Counted from the stretch's first letter, positions 8,401-16,624 are shown. The stretch is 33,357 nt of DNA from Bacillota bacterium (GCA_023418915.1 JAEZYU010000033.1:1-33357); one strand, 5' to 3'. Notes: generated by a model from the sequence alone, not told the origin. Program-made: numbers and translations.

Positions 8401-9609
8401 TTAAATATGTATAAAGCAATTTACCATTAGTATCACTATACCAAGTCCTATCGTAAAGGCAATCACTGGAACAGCTACCTTCATTTCTTTGATAACTCCT
8501 GAAAAAGATGTATAAGTGGAAGATCCGGTAAAATTCATGGCAAAATAGGATGCTACTGATGGCAGAATCAATAAATATGCAGAAGCTTTTAGTATGCCAT
8601 ACTCAGGTATTGTAAGCCCTACATTAAGCATATTTACAGTGATTGCCCACATCAACCCCATAATCCAGCCTTTTGCAGCAAACGCCCTTACAGGAATCCA
8701 TGGCAGCAAAACAGGAGTTATTACAGTACCTATTATTAGTGCCCCCATAAGTGCATAAAAGTCAACCACTCCAAACGGATTAATTGCAATTAGATTTACA
8801 AGAAACATTATTCCGAAAACCAGTATGGCAATCTTAAAAGTGCTAATTAATTCAATTGGGGTCAGAATCACCCTGTCGATAATATTAAACTTAACTTCAC
8901 GCATTTCTTCTTTAGCCTTCATCCCCGCTTTCAGAAACTCTTTTATATCTTCAGCTCTTATAGGACCATAAACCACCCTAAAGCCGGACTGCTTTACAAC
9001 CTCATGTGCACTTATTCCAGGTGCACCAAGCTGTGGAAGTATCAATATTTTGTGTGACACAATGCCTGAAAGCTTTGTTATTAAAATCCTATTCAAAAGT
9101 TCCTTAGTTCCAAAAGTCCCCTTTCCCGCTGCACACCATACGTTTACTCCTTTTGTATCCAGTACCATAATCCATAAATTTAGCCCATCCAGCTCTTTCC
9201 TTAATGTATCAAAGGTCAGTTTATAGTTTGCCGTAACAAGTACAGGAGAGGTGCTATCAGGTATTCCTACCGCATAAAGACCGGGATTGATTTTATAATC
9301 CATCCTGCCTACTCCAAAACGTACTTTGCATATACCCCATATGTCAGTAAAATTCAATTTGGTGCAAACCTGTGGCACCATTCCCTCAGATGTGCTTACT
9401 TCTCCAAGTATCCATCTCTGCTTTGCATCATATTGAGTAATGGGTTCGCAAGATGACTTACTTGCATTTCCACAACAACATGAATTCTGATTTGACCCAC
9501 GCTCAGAGAAAGTAGAGCCATCAACAGCTTTTGGCTTTATTCTAATCACTTTTACTTTAGCATTCTTCTTATTTGTATTTTCAGAATTACAACAATTACT
9601 TGCTCCCAA
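8401..9609 (-). CDS. hgcA: HgcA, corrinoid methyltransferase of mercury methylation
   Basis: HgcA carries a methyl group on a corrinoid and transfers it to Hg(II), giving methylmercury. The diagnostic cap-helix NVWCAAGKGTFGT is present; the cobalt-ligating Cys is residue 159 from the start chosen here. It sits in a corrinoid-binding domain (about 80-230) with the family stretch SPVLVTANYKLTFDTL. About five hydrophobic helices follow (~260-400), the membrane domain that sets HgcA apart from soluble CFeSP. The start is chosen as TTG at 9607-9609, seven bases after GGGAGG; the frame stays open upstream but that would include the ribosome site. The 60-residue N-terminal extension is Cys-rich (CC, then SCCCG, then SC), which may bind Hg or another thiophilic metal (inference). 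It lies 24 bases downstream of marR. Confidence 0.94.
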   Translation of the reverse strand: MGASNCCNSENTNKKNAKVKVIRIKPKAVDGSTFSERGSNQNSCCCGNASKSSCEPITQYDAKQRWILGEVSTSEGMVPQVCTKLNFTDIWGICKVRFGVGRMDYKINPGLYAVGIPDSTSPVLVTANYKLTFDTLRKELDGLNLWIMVLDTKGVNVWCAAGKGTFGTKELLNRILITKLSGIVSHKILILPQLGAPGISAHEVVKQSGFRVVYGPIRAEDIKEFLKAGMKAKEEMREVKFNIIDRVILTPIELISTFKIAILVFGIMFLVNLIAINPFGVVDFYALMGALIIGTVITPVLLPWIPVRAFAAKGWIMGLMWAITVNMLNVGLTIPEYGILKASAYLLILPSVASYFAMNFTGSSTYTSFSGVIKEMKVAVPVIAFTIGLGIVILMVNCFIHI

Positions 9610-9633
9610 TTCCAGGCCTCCCAAACATTTAAA

Positions 9634-10077
9634 TTAACAACATTCGTTTTTCCCAATTGCTCCAAGCAATATATTAAGACTTTCTATTACTTGCTCTCTT
9701 TTATCTATGGGTAGACCAAGGTAAACTTTTTCGAAATAAGAATTCATTCTTTCCTCAATATTTCTAAAAAGTTCATTTCCGCTTTCTGTAAGTGTTATAG
9801 TTACATACCTTCTATCTAATAGATCAATATCACGTTTCACCATACCGTTATTGACGAGGTTATTAACCGTTCGGCTCATTGAACTGCTTTCAAGATTAAG
9901 AAGTTCTGCGAGTTCATTTAAAGAAATATTACCCGCTCTGCCTATCTCAACAAGCGCATGACATTGAGCCATTGTCACTCCGCAACAAGATATTTGAAAG
10001 TCTCTCAATGCTCCAAGTTTTCTTTCAAGTATTCGTATAACTTCTCTCAGTTGTTTTGAATTACCTGTATCATTCAT
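9634..10077 (-). CDS. MarR-family regulator of the hgc locus
   Basis: A 147-residue winged-helix regulator. The HTH and wing occupy about residues 35-105: SLNELAELLNLESSSMSRTVNNLV is the recognition region and DRRYVTITLTESG the wing. It carries an unusual set of cysteines, Cys31-Cys32 and Cys39 in the first helices (ISCCGVTMAQCH) and a C-terminal Cys146-Cys147, a pattern that could sense a thiophilic metal or metalloid; no ligand can be assigned from sequence. It lies between the SDR gene (27-base gap) and hgcA (24-base gap) on the same strand, so a single transcript is likely. AGGAG stands 11 bases before the ATG. Repeated AATTATT boxes upstream of the SDR gene are candidate binding sites. 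Confidence 0.85.
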   Translation of the reverse strand: MNDTGNSKQLREVIRILERKLGALRDFQISCCGVTMAQCHALVEIGRAGNISLNELAELLNLESSSMSRTVNNLVNNGMVKRDIDLLDRRYVTITLTESGNELFRNIEERMNSYFEKVYLGLPIDKREQVIESLNILLGAIGKNECC

Positions 10078-10104
10078 ATAATTTTTTCTCCTTATCTTTT
10101 GAAT

Positions 10105-10833
10105 TTATTTTGATACCTTAAAACCACCATCAACAAATATTGTTTCGCCATTTATGTAATCTGACATATCCGATAATAAAAATAAAGCCACATTCGCTAT
10201 ATCTTCCGGTTTCGCTATTCTTCCGACCGGGATTATGCTTTCAGAGAATTTTCTTATCTCTGGATCATCAAATGATTTTGCTGTCATTCCTGTGTAAGTA
10301 AACCCAGGTGCAACAGAATTTACTTGTATGTTATGGTATGCCAAATCCAACGCCATTGCTGATGTCAACGCAACCACACCACCTTTTGATGCAGCATAGT
10401 CTGCCATGTTGGATCTGAAGATTTTTGACCTTATGCAGCTAATATTTACGATTTTTCCTCTTTTGTATTTCATCATTTTTTGTGCTGTATACTTCGAAAG
10501 GATAAAAACTCCCGTTAGATTTGTTGCAATTACTTTATTCCATTCAGTTATATCTAATTCATAAAATGGTTTTGAACTTGCATAAATGCCGGCACAATTT
10601 GCCAGTCCATCCACTCTGCCAAATTTTTCATCAATCTCATTTAATGTAGCTATTACTTGTTCCTCGTCTGTTACATCAAGTAAATAATGTATGTACCTTT
10701 CATGGGTTATGGAAGCCTTCTTTATGTCTAAACCCACTACCATTGCTTCATTATCAAGCAACGATTCTGCACAAGCTTTTCCAATTCCCGAATTTGTTCC
10801 TGAAATAATGAAGCTCCTAGTCCTAAAATTCAT
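10105..10833 (-). CDS. Short-chain dehydrogenase/reductase, first gene of the hgc operon
   Basis: A 242-residue NAD(P)-dependent SDR of classical length. Cofactor motif SGTNSGIG is at 11-18, NCAG at 79-82, the structural Asn at 105 (TNLTGVF), YAASK at 146-150 and the PG motif in NSVAPGFT. Aligned by the usual 13-residue spacing before the catalytic Tyr146, the catalytic serine position is Cys133 (NISC), an unusual substitution with Ser132 adjacent. Substrate unknown; similar SDRs act on 3-oxoacyl groups, sugars or secondary alcohols. AGGAGG at 10840-10845 fixes the start. The gene heads the row SDR-marR-hgcA, so it is probably co-transcribed with the mercury-methylation gene, though a biochemical link is not known. 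Confidence 0.88.
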   Translation of the reverse strand: MNFRTRSFIISGTNSGIGKACAESLLDNEAMVVGLDIKKASITHERYIHYLLDVTDEEQVIATLNEIDEKFGRVDGLANCAGIYASSKPFYELDITEWNKVIATNLTGVFILSKYTAQKMMKYKRGKIVNISCIRSKIFRSNMADYAASKGGVVALTSAMALDLAYHNIQVNSVAPGFTYTGMTAKSFDDPEIRKFSESIIPVGRIAKPEDIANVALFLLSDMSDYINGETIFVDGGFKVSK

Positions 10834-10854
10834 TGTGTTCCTCCTGTATGTATC

Positions 10855-10899
10855 AATTGCAATTATTGTATCATGTAATTATTAGCATGCGCAATTATT
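10855..10899 (-). promoter_or_regulatory. Promoter and repeated boxes upstream of the SDR-marR-hgcA operon
   Basis: Three copies of G(C/T)AATTATT start at 10859, 10875 and 10891 on the plus strand, exactly 16 bases apart. The first overlaps the perfect palindrome AATTGCAATT (10855-10864). On the minus strand, TTGCGC and TACAAT with an 18-base spacer form a plausible -35/-10 over the same region. Regularly spaced boxes over a promoter suggest binding of a regulator, the encoded MarR protein being the obvious candidate. Confidence 0.5.
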
Positions 10900-10949
10900 T
10901 TGTAAATTTCCGACAAGTACTTGCAAAAATTATTAAATGCACATCAATG

Positions 10950-11285
10950 CATATGCAAAACCTGTACCACCCCCATGAGCCCAAAAACCTTCGTGAAATC
11001 CTTTTCCTCAAATAAATCACCCATCAATCCAAGTGCAGACGGAGTTACCGCCCCTGCGCCCACTCCCATCAGCGCACGGCATAAAACCAGCATGAGCATA
11101 TTGACGGAAAGGCCGCAAACTACCGTGCCTGTTGTGAATATGATTAGGCCTGTCATATAAAACTTCCGCCGTCCGAACCTGTCGGCCAGTTTCCCAAACA
11201 ACGGTATGGTCACAGTCGATGCCAGCATGTACGCTCCATATTCCTGCACGCTTTTCCCGCTTAGGTGGCAATCGTGGTACAAAAC
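10950..11285 (-). pseudogene. MFS drug-transporter remnant (EmrB/QacA type)
   Basis: About 90 codons read as the second to fourth membrane helices of a DHA2-type major facilitator: YMLASTVTIPLFGKLADRFG with the conserved G-x-L-A-D-R-x-G-R-R/K loop, then CRALMGVGAGAVTPSALGL. The first helix and everything after FGLMGVVQ are missing, out of about 14 helices. No proper start or ribosome site is present. It lies just upstream of the hgc operon on the same strand and is a decayed fragment, not a transporter. Confidence 0.75.
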
Positions 11286-11337
11286 TTCCGCATTTGCAGT
11301 TTCGCTGACAGATATTAATTTTGCAGCTCAAGTAATC

Positions 11338-11520
11338 AATTCAGTTCTTTAAGTTGATTCTCCATTTCTTCTAAAGTATATTTATCTTGTATTCTTACAC
11401 ATTGATTAAGAGGTCCTTTATTATTAACTGAAAGATCCGTGATGTAATACCATTGACCGCGTTTATAATATTGTCCATCCTTTCTTCGGAAGAAACAAAG
11501 AAGATATCTCTATTCTCTAG
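11338..11520 (-). pseudogene. Fused gene tails: DUF4180 end and an unrecognised C-terminus
   Basis: Two partial reading frames overlap here. At about 11483-11517 the minus strand reads NRDIFFVSSEE, nearly identical to the C-terminus of the intact DUF4180 protein at 26128-26493 (RDIFFVSCEE), with 17 identical bases (ACAAAGAAGATATCTCT). From about 11500 to 11338 another frame reads KDGQYYKRGQWYYITDLSVN, ending LEEMENQLKELN and a stop, with coding-like composition. Neither has a start. The stretch appears to be joined remnants of two genes. Confidence 0.5.
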
Positions 11521-12408
11521 CTACAGCATTTTTAAATACATGTCTAAATGCTCATTAACATATTTTGCAAATAATTTTTCCATAGCAGAGATATCATGTT
11601 TTATATGATACTCATCGAAAGCATTGTAATAAGCAATACGGTCGGTAAATTTGATACTAATAGGGGGAAATCCCACTTTCATCAATTCCATATTCACAAG
11701 CAGACGTCCTGTTCTGCCATTTCCGTCAATGAAAGGATGGATACCTTCAAATTCAATATGGAAACGAGCTAGTTTTGTTACAATATGCTCATTGCTTTCA
11801 GCATAGTCAAACAATAGCTGCTCCACCTTAGGCTGAATCAGATATGGCTGCACAGGTTCATGCTGTGCGCCCATAATGCGAACAGGCACACGGCGGTACA
11901 CACCACAGTCATCTTTCTTATCTGCTAGCACCAGATAATGTATCTGCTTAATGATGCTTTCACTCATCGGAACTTTATCCTTTACCAATTCACTGACAAA
12001 TTCAAAAGCTTCTTTGTGCCCAACTGCCTCCATGTGATCCTTCAGTGGTTTTTGGCCAATAGCAAGCCCTCTCAGAACCAAATCTGTTTCACGAAGTGTC
12101 AGCGTATTGCCCTCGATCGCATTGGAATTATATGTGTATTCTACAACAAACTGCTCCCTGAGTCGGGAGGCTTCACCCTCTGTCAAAGGACGCCTGGTCT
12201 CTAGTTCCTTCATTTTTCGGTCAATAATATCAAGCAGACTTTCAGTAGATTTATATCTTCCATCGGTCGGTTTGATTGCATCTATAGGAATTTTCCAACC
12301 TCGACCTTCTTGATAGGCGCCGGGAATTCTCCCCTCAGAACAAAGCACTCTTATTCTTCTATCTGAGATACCCCATTTTTCTGAGGTTTGCTTTACACTC
12401 ATAAACAT
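11521..12408 (-). CDS. Fic-domain protein with N-terminal DNA-binding domain
   Basis: A protein of 295 residues from the start chosen here. Residues ~1-55 form an HTH of MerR/excisionase type (SVKQTSEKWGISDRRIRVLC...GRGWKIP). The Fic domain carries the complete catalytic loop HPFIDGNGRTGR, expected to transfer AMP from ATP to a target hydroxyl. Before it lies the inhibitory motif SNAIEG, matching (S/T)xxxE(G/N), so the enzyme is probably autoinhibited in cis. GGAGGA six bases before the ATG at 12406-12408 sets the start; the open frame extends 34 codons upstream through the promoter and is not likely translated. Three identical boxes in the promoter suggest autoregulation by its HTH. No antitoxin partner gene is adjacent. 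It could be a toxin-like module or a housekeeping Fic regulator. Confidence 0.88.
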   Translation of the reverse strand: MFMSVKQTSEKWGISDRRIRVLCSEGRIPGAYQEGRGWKIPIDAIKPTDGRYKSTESLLDIIDRKMKELETRRPLTEGEASRLREQFVVEYTYNSNAIEGNTLTLRETDLVLRGLAIGQKPLKDHMEAVGHKEAFEFVSELVKDKVPMSESIIKQIHYLVLADKKDDCGVYRRVPVRIMGAQHEPVQPYLIQPKVEQLLFDYAESNEHIVTKLARFHIEFEGIHPFIDGNGRTGRLLVNMELMKVGFPPISIKFTDRIAYYNAFDEYHIKHDISAMEKLFAKYVNEHLDMYLKML

Positions 12409-12430
12409 AAATATTCCTCCACTCAATAGT

Positions 12431-12497
12431 ATTATACCAAACTGTCGGAATAATACCAATAACTTCGGAATAATATTTTTATAATTATCGGAATAAT
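12431..12497 (-). promoter_or_regulatory. Fic promoter with three TCGGAATAAT boxes
   Basis: Read on the plus strand, TCGGAATAAT occurs at 12445-12454, 12465-12474 and 12488-12497. On the minus strand a good promoter is visible: -35 TTGGTA (12454-12459), a 17-base spacer and -10 TATAAT (12431-12436). One box lies in the spacer and two lie upstream. This arrangement fits an operator for the DNA-binding domain of the Fic protein. Confidence 0.65.
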
Positions 12498-12563
12498 AAA
12501 ACACAATCAAATCTTATCAAATTTATCTGTCAGCGCAGCATTATCCTTGAGATTTCAAATAAT

Positions 12564-12597
12564 AAAAAGCCTCAAACACACTGTATTCAAGGCTTTC
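12564..12597 (-). terminator. Rho-independent terminator of the 12619-16422 gene
   Basis: On the minus strand AAAGCCT pairs with AGGCTTT around a ~17-base loop, followed by TTATT. It lies about 25 bases after the stop codon of the large protease fusion gene and before the Fic promoter. Confidence 0.65.
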
Positions 12598-12618
12598 CAT
12601 GGCCTTTATCAGACGGAT

Positions 12619-15600
12619 CTAGTTAACTGCACAGACAATATTATACTTATAAGGATCAGTTATCGCTATTCCTTCTCTCGCTGAAACGGAAATATAGTAT
12701 GTGCCTGCATTCAAATCTGCCTCTAGTTGTATGATCCCAAGCGTTTCCAGCTGTGTGCCTTCACTTATACCGCTTATGTTCAGAACTGTTCCATATCTAT
12801 CGAGCAATTTGATTTCGAGGTGATTGCTCTCATTTTCCAATAAATATAGAATGTCTGGTAAGACACTGAATGTTACCTTTCCTTTAGAAGCCAGGCTGAA
12901 CTTATAGACATCGGTATCCGCAGTACTGCTTAAAGCAGCACTTAGGAGGTTGTCAAGGTAAATATCGTTGGCTGAAGCCAATCTGTTGTTGCCTTCAAAT
13001 TCTATTACTTCACAATCATAATTGTTGACAGTAGGTACCGGTATCCTGCGAGCATCGGAAAAAAGTCTCTTTACGGTATTTATGGGAATCGCAAAATTCA
13101 TATTCTGTGCGCCAGATAACGTCATCGTAGTTACTCCTATCACATTTCCATAGCAATCAAAAAGAGGACCGCCGCTGCTCCCAGCGGAAATCGGGGCTGT
13201 TATCTGAATATACTTCAGTCCGAGAGAATCTCTGATGCCGCTTACTATTCCATCGGAAATCGAATTGTACATATTGAACGGACTGCCGATTGCCAAAATA
13301 TCATCAGCCAATTCCACCCCTGATGAATCACCAAGTCTGACCACCGGTAATCCCCAGGCAGACTTCAGCCGTAATATTGCAATATCCTTGAGTATATTAT
13401 AGTTGAGTACATAATCAACATCGTATGTCTTTCCGTTCTCAAAAGTACACTTGATCGATGCTGCTCCTGCAATAACATGGAAATTTGTCACTATTATTCC
13501 GCCGGCATCGATGTTGAAGCCGCTTCCGGAAGATACCCGGTTTCCGTTTTCATCAAATACTCCGACCTGTACCACAGCATCCTTACTCGCTGCAATTTCC
13601 TTAGCTGTTTTTACAGTGTAGCTGTTTGCTGTGCTTTGTATGTTTATTGGTGCGGGAGCAAATATATTATTGCCATCGAGCCTGTAAACATCGCAAATCT
13701 TGCCGTTACTGTCTACTTTTTGCTTGATCGTGCCATTCCTGCTTATTCTATATTCATCGCCTGTACCGGTCCCATATACAGTGTAATAGACCCAGTCTCC
13801 GCATATATTGATATGAAAGGATGTGCCATATCCTACCTTTATTCTCTCTTTTGCTGTTTCATCGATCAAATACAAATTTCCTGCATGATCGTTGTAGTAG
13901 ACGTTCGTTCCGTCCGAACCGATATACCTGAAATTAATGTCGGTAATAAACCTTTTACCGGTGCCTTCTGTTTTCATTTTATACAAGCCTTGCTGTCGAC
14001 CTACAGCCCCGTAATAGTAGATCCAATCATCCTTCTTCTGTACGATCACGTCGTTTTTTCCGGGTGAAGCCGTAAGCTTTTTAATATCAGTCCCTGATGT
14101 ACGCATCTTGTATATATTCTTATCTGTGCTTTTTAGGAAATATAGCCATCCATCGGCAGCATGCAGGCTTGATACAGCAAAATCTGAAAGCTTTTGAACA
14201 CACTGCCCTCCAACATGCATCCTGTACGGCTTTGAATCCGATTCTCTTACATAGTAGAGCCATTCTCCCAGGAGATTTATATACGAAACACCTTCATTTA
14301 GCAGACACTCTCTTGAGCTTCCGTCTCTTTTCATTTTACACAGACTGTTACTCTCATTTTCCGTTATTCCGCTGCTTGAATAATACAACCAGTCTTTGTC
14401 CAAATTCATATAAGACCCTTCTTCATAATTCAACATGGAATAACCGGCGCCATCCTCCGAAAGCCTGTATATCCCAACAGCCATCGAGAAATACTGATCG
14501 TTTTCGTCGGCAACGGCTAAGCCTCTGTTTGACAAATTGCCCCATGAAGTACCAATACTGTCTGCGGATACGCCCGTTATCTGCAAAGTCCGTGAACTCA
14601 CATTCCATTTGCAGTCATATCCTAAAAGAGTGCAAACTGATTTCACAGGTATATATACCTGTCCGTTAATAATGGACGGAGAAGCATCGAGCTGCACCTC
14701 GTTTCCGTCTAGGAGCCCATCGGTATCTCCAAGAATCAGCTCAAGCTGCTTACTATATTTTTTCGCAATTATTTTTTTTGTTGCCGCATTGTAATCAGAT
14801 ATTGCGTCAAGACTGTCAAAAAGCTGCTTCATCGGCGCCATCGGGACATTACCACTAAAAGCGGGCGGATATTTCAGGGTGAGCGGTTTTCCCCCAAGTA
14901 TAAGCCTGATTCCGGATGTGTTTTTAATCATAGCGGCAGCCTTATCTTCAAGCCATACATCCAGCTGTTTTTGTTTCTCCGTTATGAGCTTGTCTATCCC
15001 CGCTCTTTTTAACTCGTCATTAAGCATCGGAATGTATTTTACGGGATCATACTGGCCGGAAAGCAGCTTCTCTCCGTATTCTGCAATCAGCCCCTTACAG
15101 GTATACATCTCTGATTCAACAGGCGTAACGTCGAACATGAATCCAAGTGTCCGCGATTCTGGGATTCTATCGTTATAGCTTCTCAAAATTTTATTTTTAT
15201 CAGGGTTTTCACCCTTCCAAGTATAGTCCAGGTACTTATTGCCCAATATCCAATCCAACCCCATTGAAGCTTCGGAAGGTGAACCTTTCTTTGGTTTATC
15301 AATAACATTTTCTGATACTCTTATATAATCTTCTCCTTCAACGCCAAAATGGATAAGATTGCTTATTGAAGGATCACTGTTTATGCATTCTATAACCTTA
15401 AGTGAAAGCTCCGGGTTTTTTGAATCATACCATATGGAGTGCATGGAACCGGTAGCGGACGTTTCGCTTATTACAGGTCTGCCAAGGCTGACCGTCACCC
15501 AACTGTAATCTCCTTGGGCATAATCTTCGAAAATTGGATATGCATCCATTTCAAGCTTGCTGAAAATCCGATCTTCATCAATATATGAATAGCTTTCGAT

Positions 15601-16422
15601 ATATCCTGCCTTGTAAAATTTGTTGAGAGTTTTTAAATGTGCCATCAGACTGGTTGATTCATACTCGTTATAAATGCTGTTATCTTTTACATTGTCCGAT
15701 AAAACACCAGGTATACGGCCATCGGAGCCTATCTGTTCGAACCCGATCAGGTCGTATAAAGGGCTGTATGTTGAAGTATTCACAAGCGGAATCATATTAG
15801 GCTGTTTTGCCTTAATCAGCTTCAGTACCGGCTCGACATCTTCCAGACGCTTGATATTACTTAAATTGATTTTGAATTTATCTACAAGATCCTTCCTGAA
15901 CTTGATGCCGCTGCTATATGCGTATACCTGCCCTGGAACCGGCAGTGCAAATAATTCGCCGTCCACTTCGGCCGATTTGAGAACAGAAGCGCCGAGATCA
16001 GCCTTCGTTTTGGGAGCATACCTGTCAAGCATGCTGTCTATTGGATAGTAATAACCCCTTCGAGCATTGTCAAAATACGAAAGCCAATGTGCGGAAAAAA
16101 CAATATCAAGATCATCTCCTGACGCATAAAGACTTTCTATTTCACTTTCATAGTTGGCAAAGTCATATAAAATGAAATTGACAGCCGCCCCGGTTTTTTT
16201 ATATAAATCATCATTCAATTTATCATATATACGAATCAGTCCATCTTCCAGCTGCTCGGGTAAGCACCATTTCAACAAAACGGCATTCTCCTGCCATTTA
16301 TCCTCCTGCTGCGTTTCAGAAGGTTGAAGCTCTGCAATTCCGATTGACGGGACGCTCGCTGATGCAATCAGCAGGAATACCACTAGCAATAAGGATAATA
16401 GCTTTATAAATCGACTCATCAT
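12619..16422 (-). CDS. Secreted fusion: solute-binding, propeller and HtrA-like protease domains
   Basis: A 1267-residue exported protein (signal peptide ~1-27, MMSRFIKLLSLLLVVFLLIASA). Domains in order: extracellular solute-binding fold with a DUF3502-like end (~45-490); copper-amine-oxidase-N-like domain (~500-620, ending VYIPVKSVCTLLGYDCKW); Tyr/Trp-rich DUF5050-type propeller repeats (~635-920, with recurrent DWxYY and GEWLYY strands); a trypsin-like HtrA domain (~935-1120) with the complete triad His982 (TNFHVIAG), Asp1013 (KDIAIL) and Ser1083 (GSSGGPLF); and a C-terminal pre-peptidase (PPC) domain (~1145-1265). GGAGG lies five bases before the ATG at 16422; the open frame extends four codons further, over the ribosome site. 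No permease genes flank it, so the binding domain probably serves as sensor or substrate recruiter. No PDZ domain or transmembrane anchor was seen. The domain combination is unusual. Confidence 0.85.
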   Translation of the reverse strand: MMSRFIKLLSLLLVVFLLIASASVPSIGIAELQPSETQQEDKWQENAVLLKWCLPEQLEDGLIRIYDKLNDDLYKKTGAAVNFILYDFANYESEIESLYASGDDLDIVFSAHWLSYFDNARRGYYYPIDSMLDRYAPKTKADLGASVLKSAEVDGELFALPVPGQVYAYSSGIKFRKDLVDKFKINLSNIKRLEDVEPVLKLIKAKQPNMIPLVNTSTYSPLYDLIGFEQIGSDGRIPGVLSDNVKDNSIYNEYESTSLMAHLKTLNKFYKAGYIESYSYIDEDRIFSKLEMDAYPIFEDYAQGDYSWVTVSLGRPVISETSATGSMHSIWYDSKNPELSLKVIECINSDPSISNLIHFGVEGEDYIRVSENVIDKPKKGSPSEASMGLDWILGNKYLDYTWKGENPDKNKILRSYNDRIPESRTLGFMFDVTPVESEMYTCKGLIAEYGEKLLSGQYDPVKYIPMLNDELKRAGIDKLITEKQKQLDVWLEDKAAAMIKNTSGIRLILGGKPLTLKYPPAFSGNVPMAPMKQLFDSLDAISDYNAATKKIIAKKYSKQLELILGDTDGLLDGNEVQLDASPSIINGQVYIPVKSVCTLLGYDCKWNVSSRTLQITGVSADSIGTSWGNLSNRGLAVADENDQYFSMAVGIYRLSEDGAGYSMLNYEEGSYMNLDKDWLYYSSSGITENESNSLCKMKRDGSSRECLLNEGVSYINLLGEWLYYVRESDSKPYRMHVGGQCVQKLSDFAVSSLHAADGWLYFLKSTDKNIYKMRTSGTDIKKLTASPGKNDVIVQKKDDWIYYYGAVGRQQGLYKMKTEGTGKRFITDINFRYIGSDGTNVYYNDHAGNLYLIDETAKERIKVGYGTSFHINICGDWVYYTVYGTGTGDEYRISRNGTIKQKVDSNGKICDVYRLDGNNIFAPAPINIQSTANSYTVKTAKEIAASKDAVVQVGVFDENGNRVSSGSGFNIDAGGIIVTNFHVIAGAASIKCTFENGKTYDVDYVLNYNILKDIAILRLKSAWGLPVVRLGDSSGVELADDILAIGSPFNMYNSISDGIVSGIRDSLGLKYIQITAPISAGSSGGPLFDCYGNVIGVTTMTLSGAQNMNFAIPINTVKRLFSDARRIPVPTVNNYDCEVIEFEGNNRLASANDIYLDNLLSAALSSTADTDVYKFSLASKGKVTFSVLPDILYLLENESNHLEIKLLDRYGTVLNISGISEGTQLETLGIIQLEADLNAGTYYISVSAREGIAITDPYKYNIVCAVN

Positions 16423-16434
16423 CGTATCCTCCAA

Positions 16435-16620
16435 ATATCAGATATTCATATATATAATTCGACATATTTTACCTATTTCCTCTAATTGCTAATATATTCA
16501 ATTTCAAAGGACGCTTACCAAAGCAACATTACTATCATGCATTGTATAAACCATATTTTTTCTCGATATAAAATAGCCCAAACCCTAGCATTATGCAACT
16601 GCCGGTCATTGATGCCTGCT
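16435..16620. other. Gap upstream of the protease fusion gene
   Basis: A/T-rich non-coding sequence containing the leader of the large fusion gene. GGAGG at about 16428-16432 is its ribosome site. TATATATA-like stretches near 16447-16456 could hold a -10, but no convincing -35 was seen. Nothing else was recognised. Confidence 0.4.
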
Positions 16621-16624
16621 ACAA

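Noticed and set aside
12409..12510. 34-codon N-terminal extension of the Fic protein
   Set aside because: It covers the promoter and operator boxes; GGAGGA points to the internal ATG at 12408.
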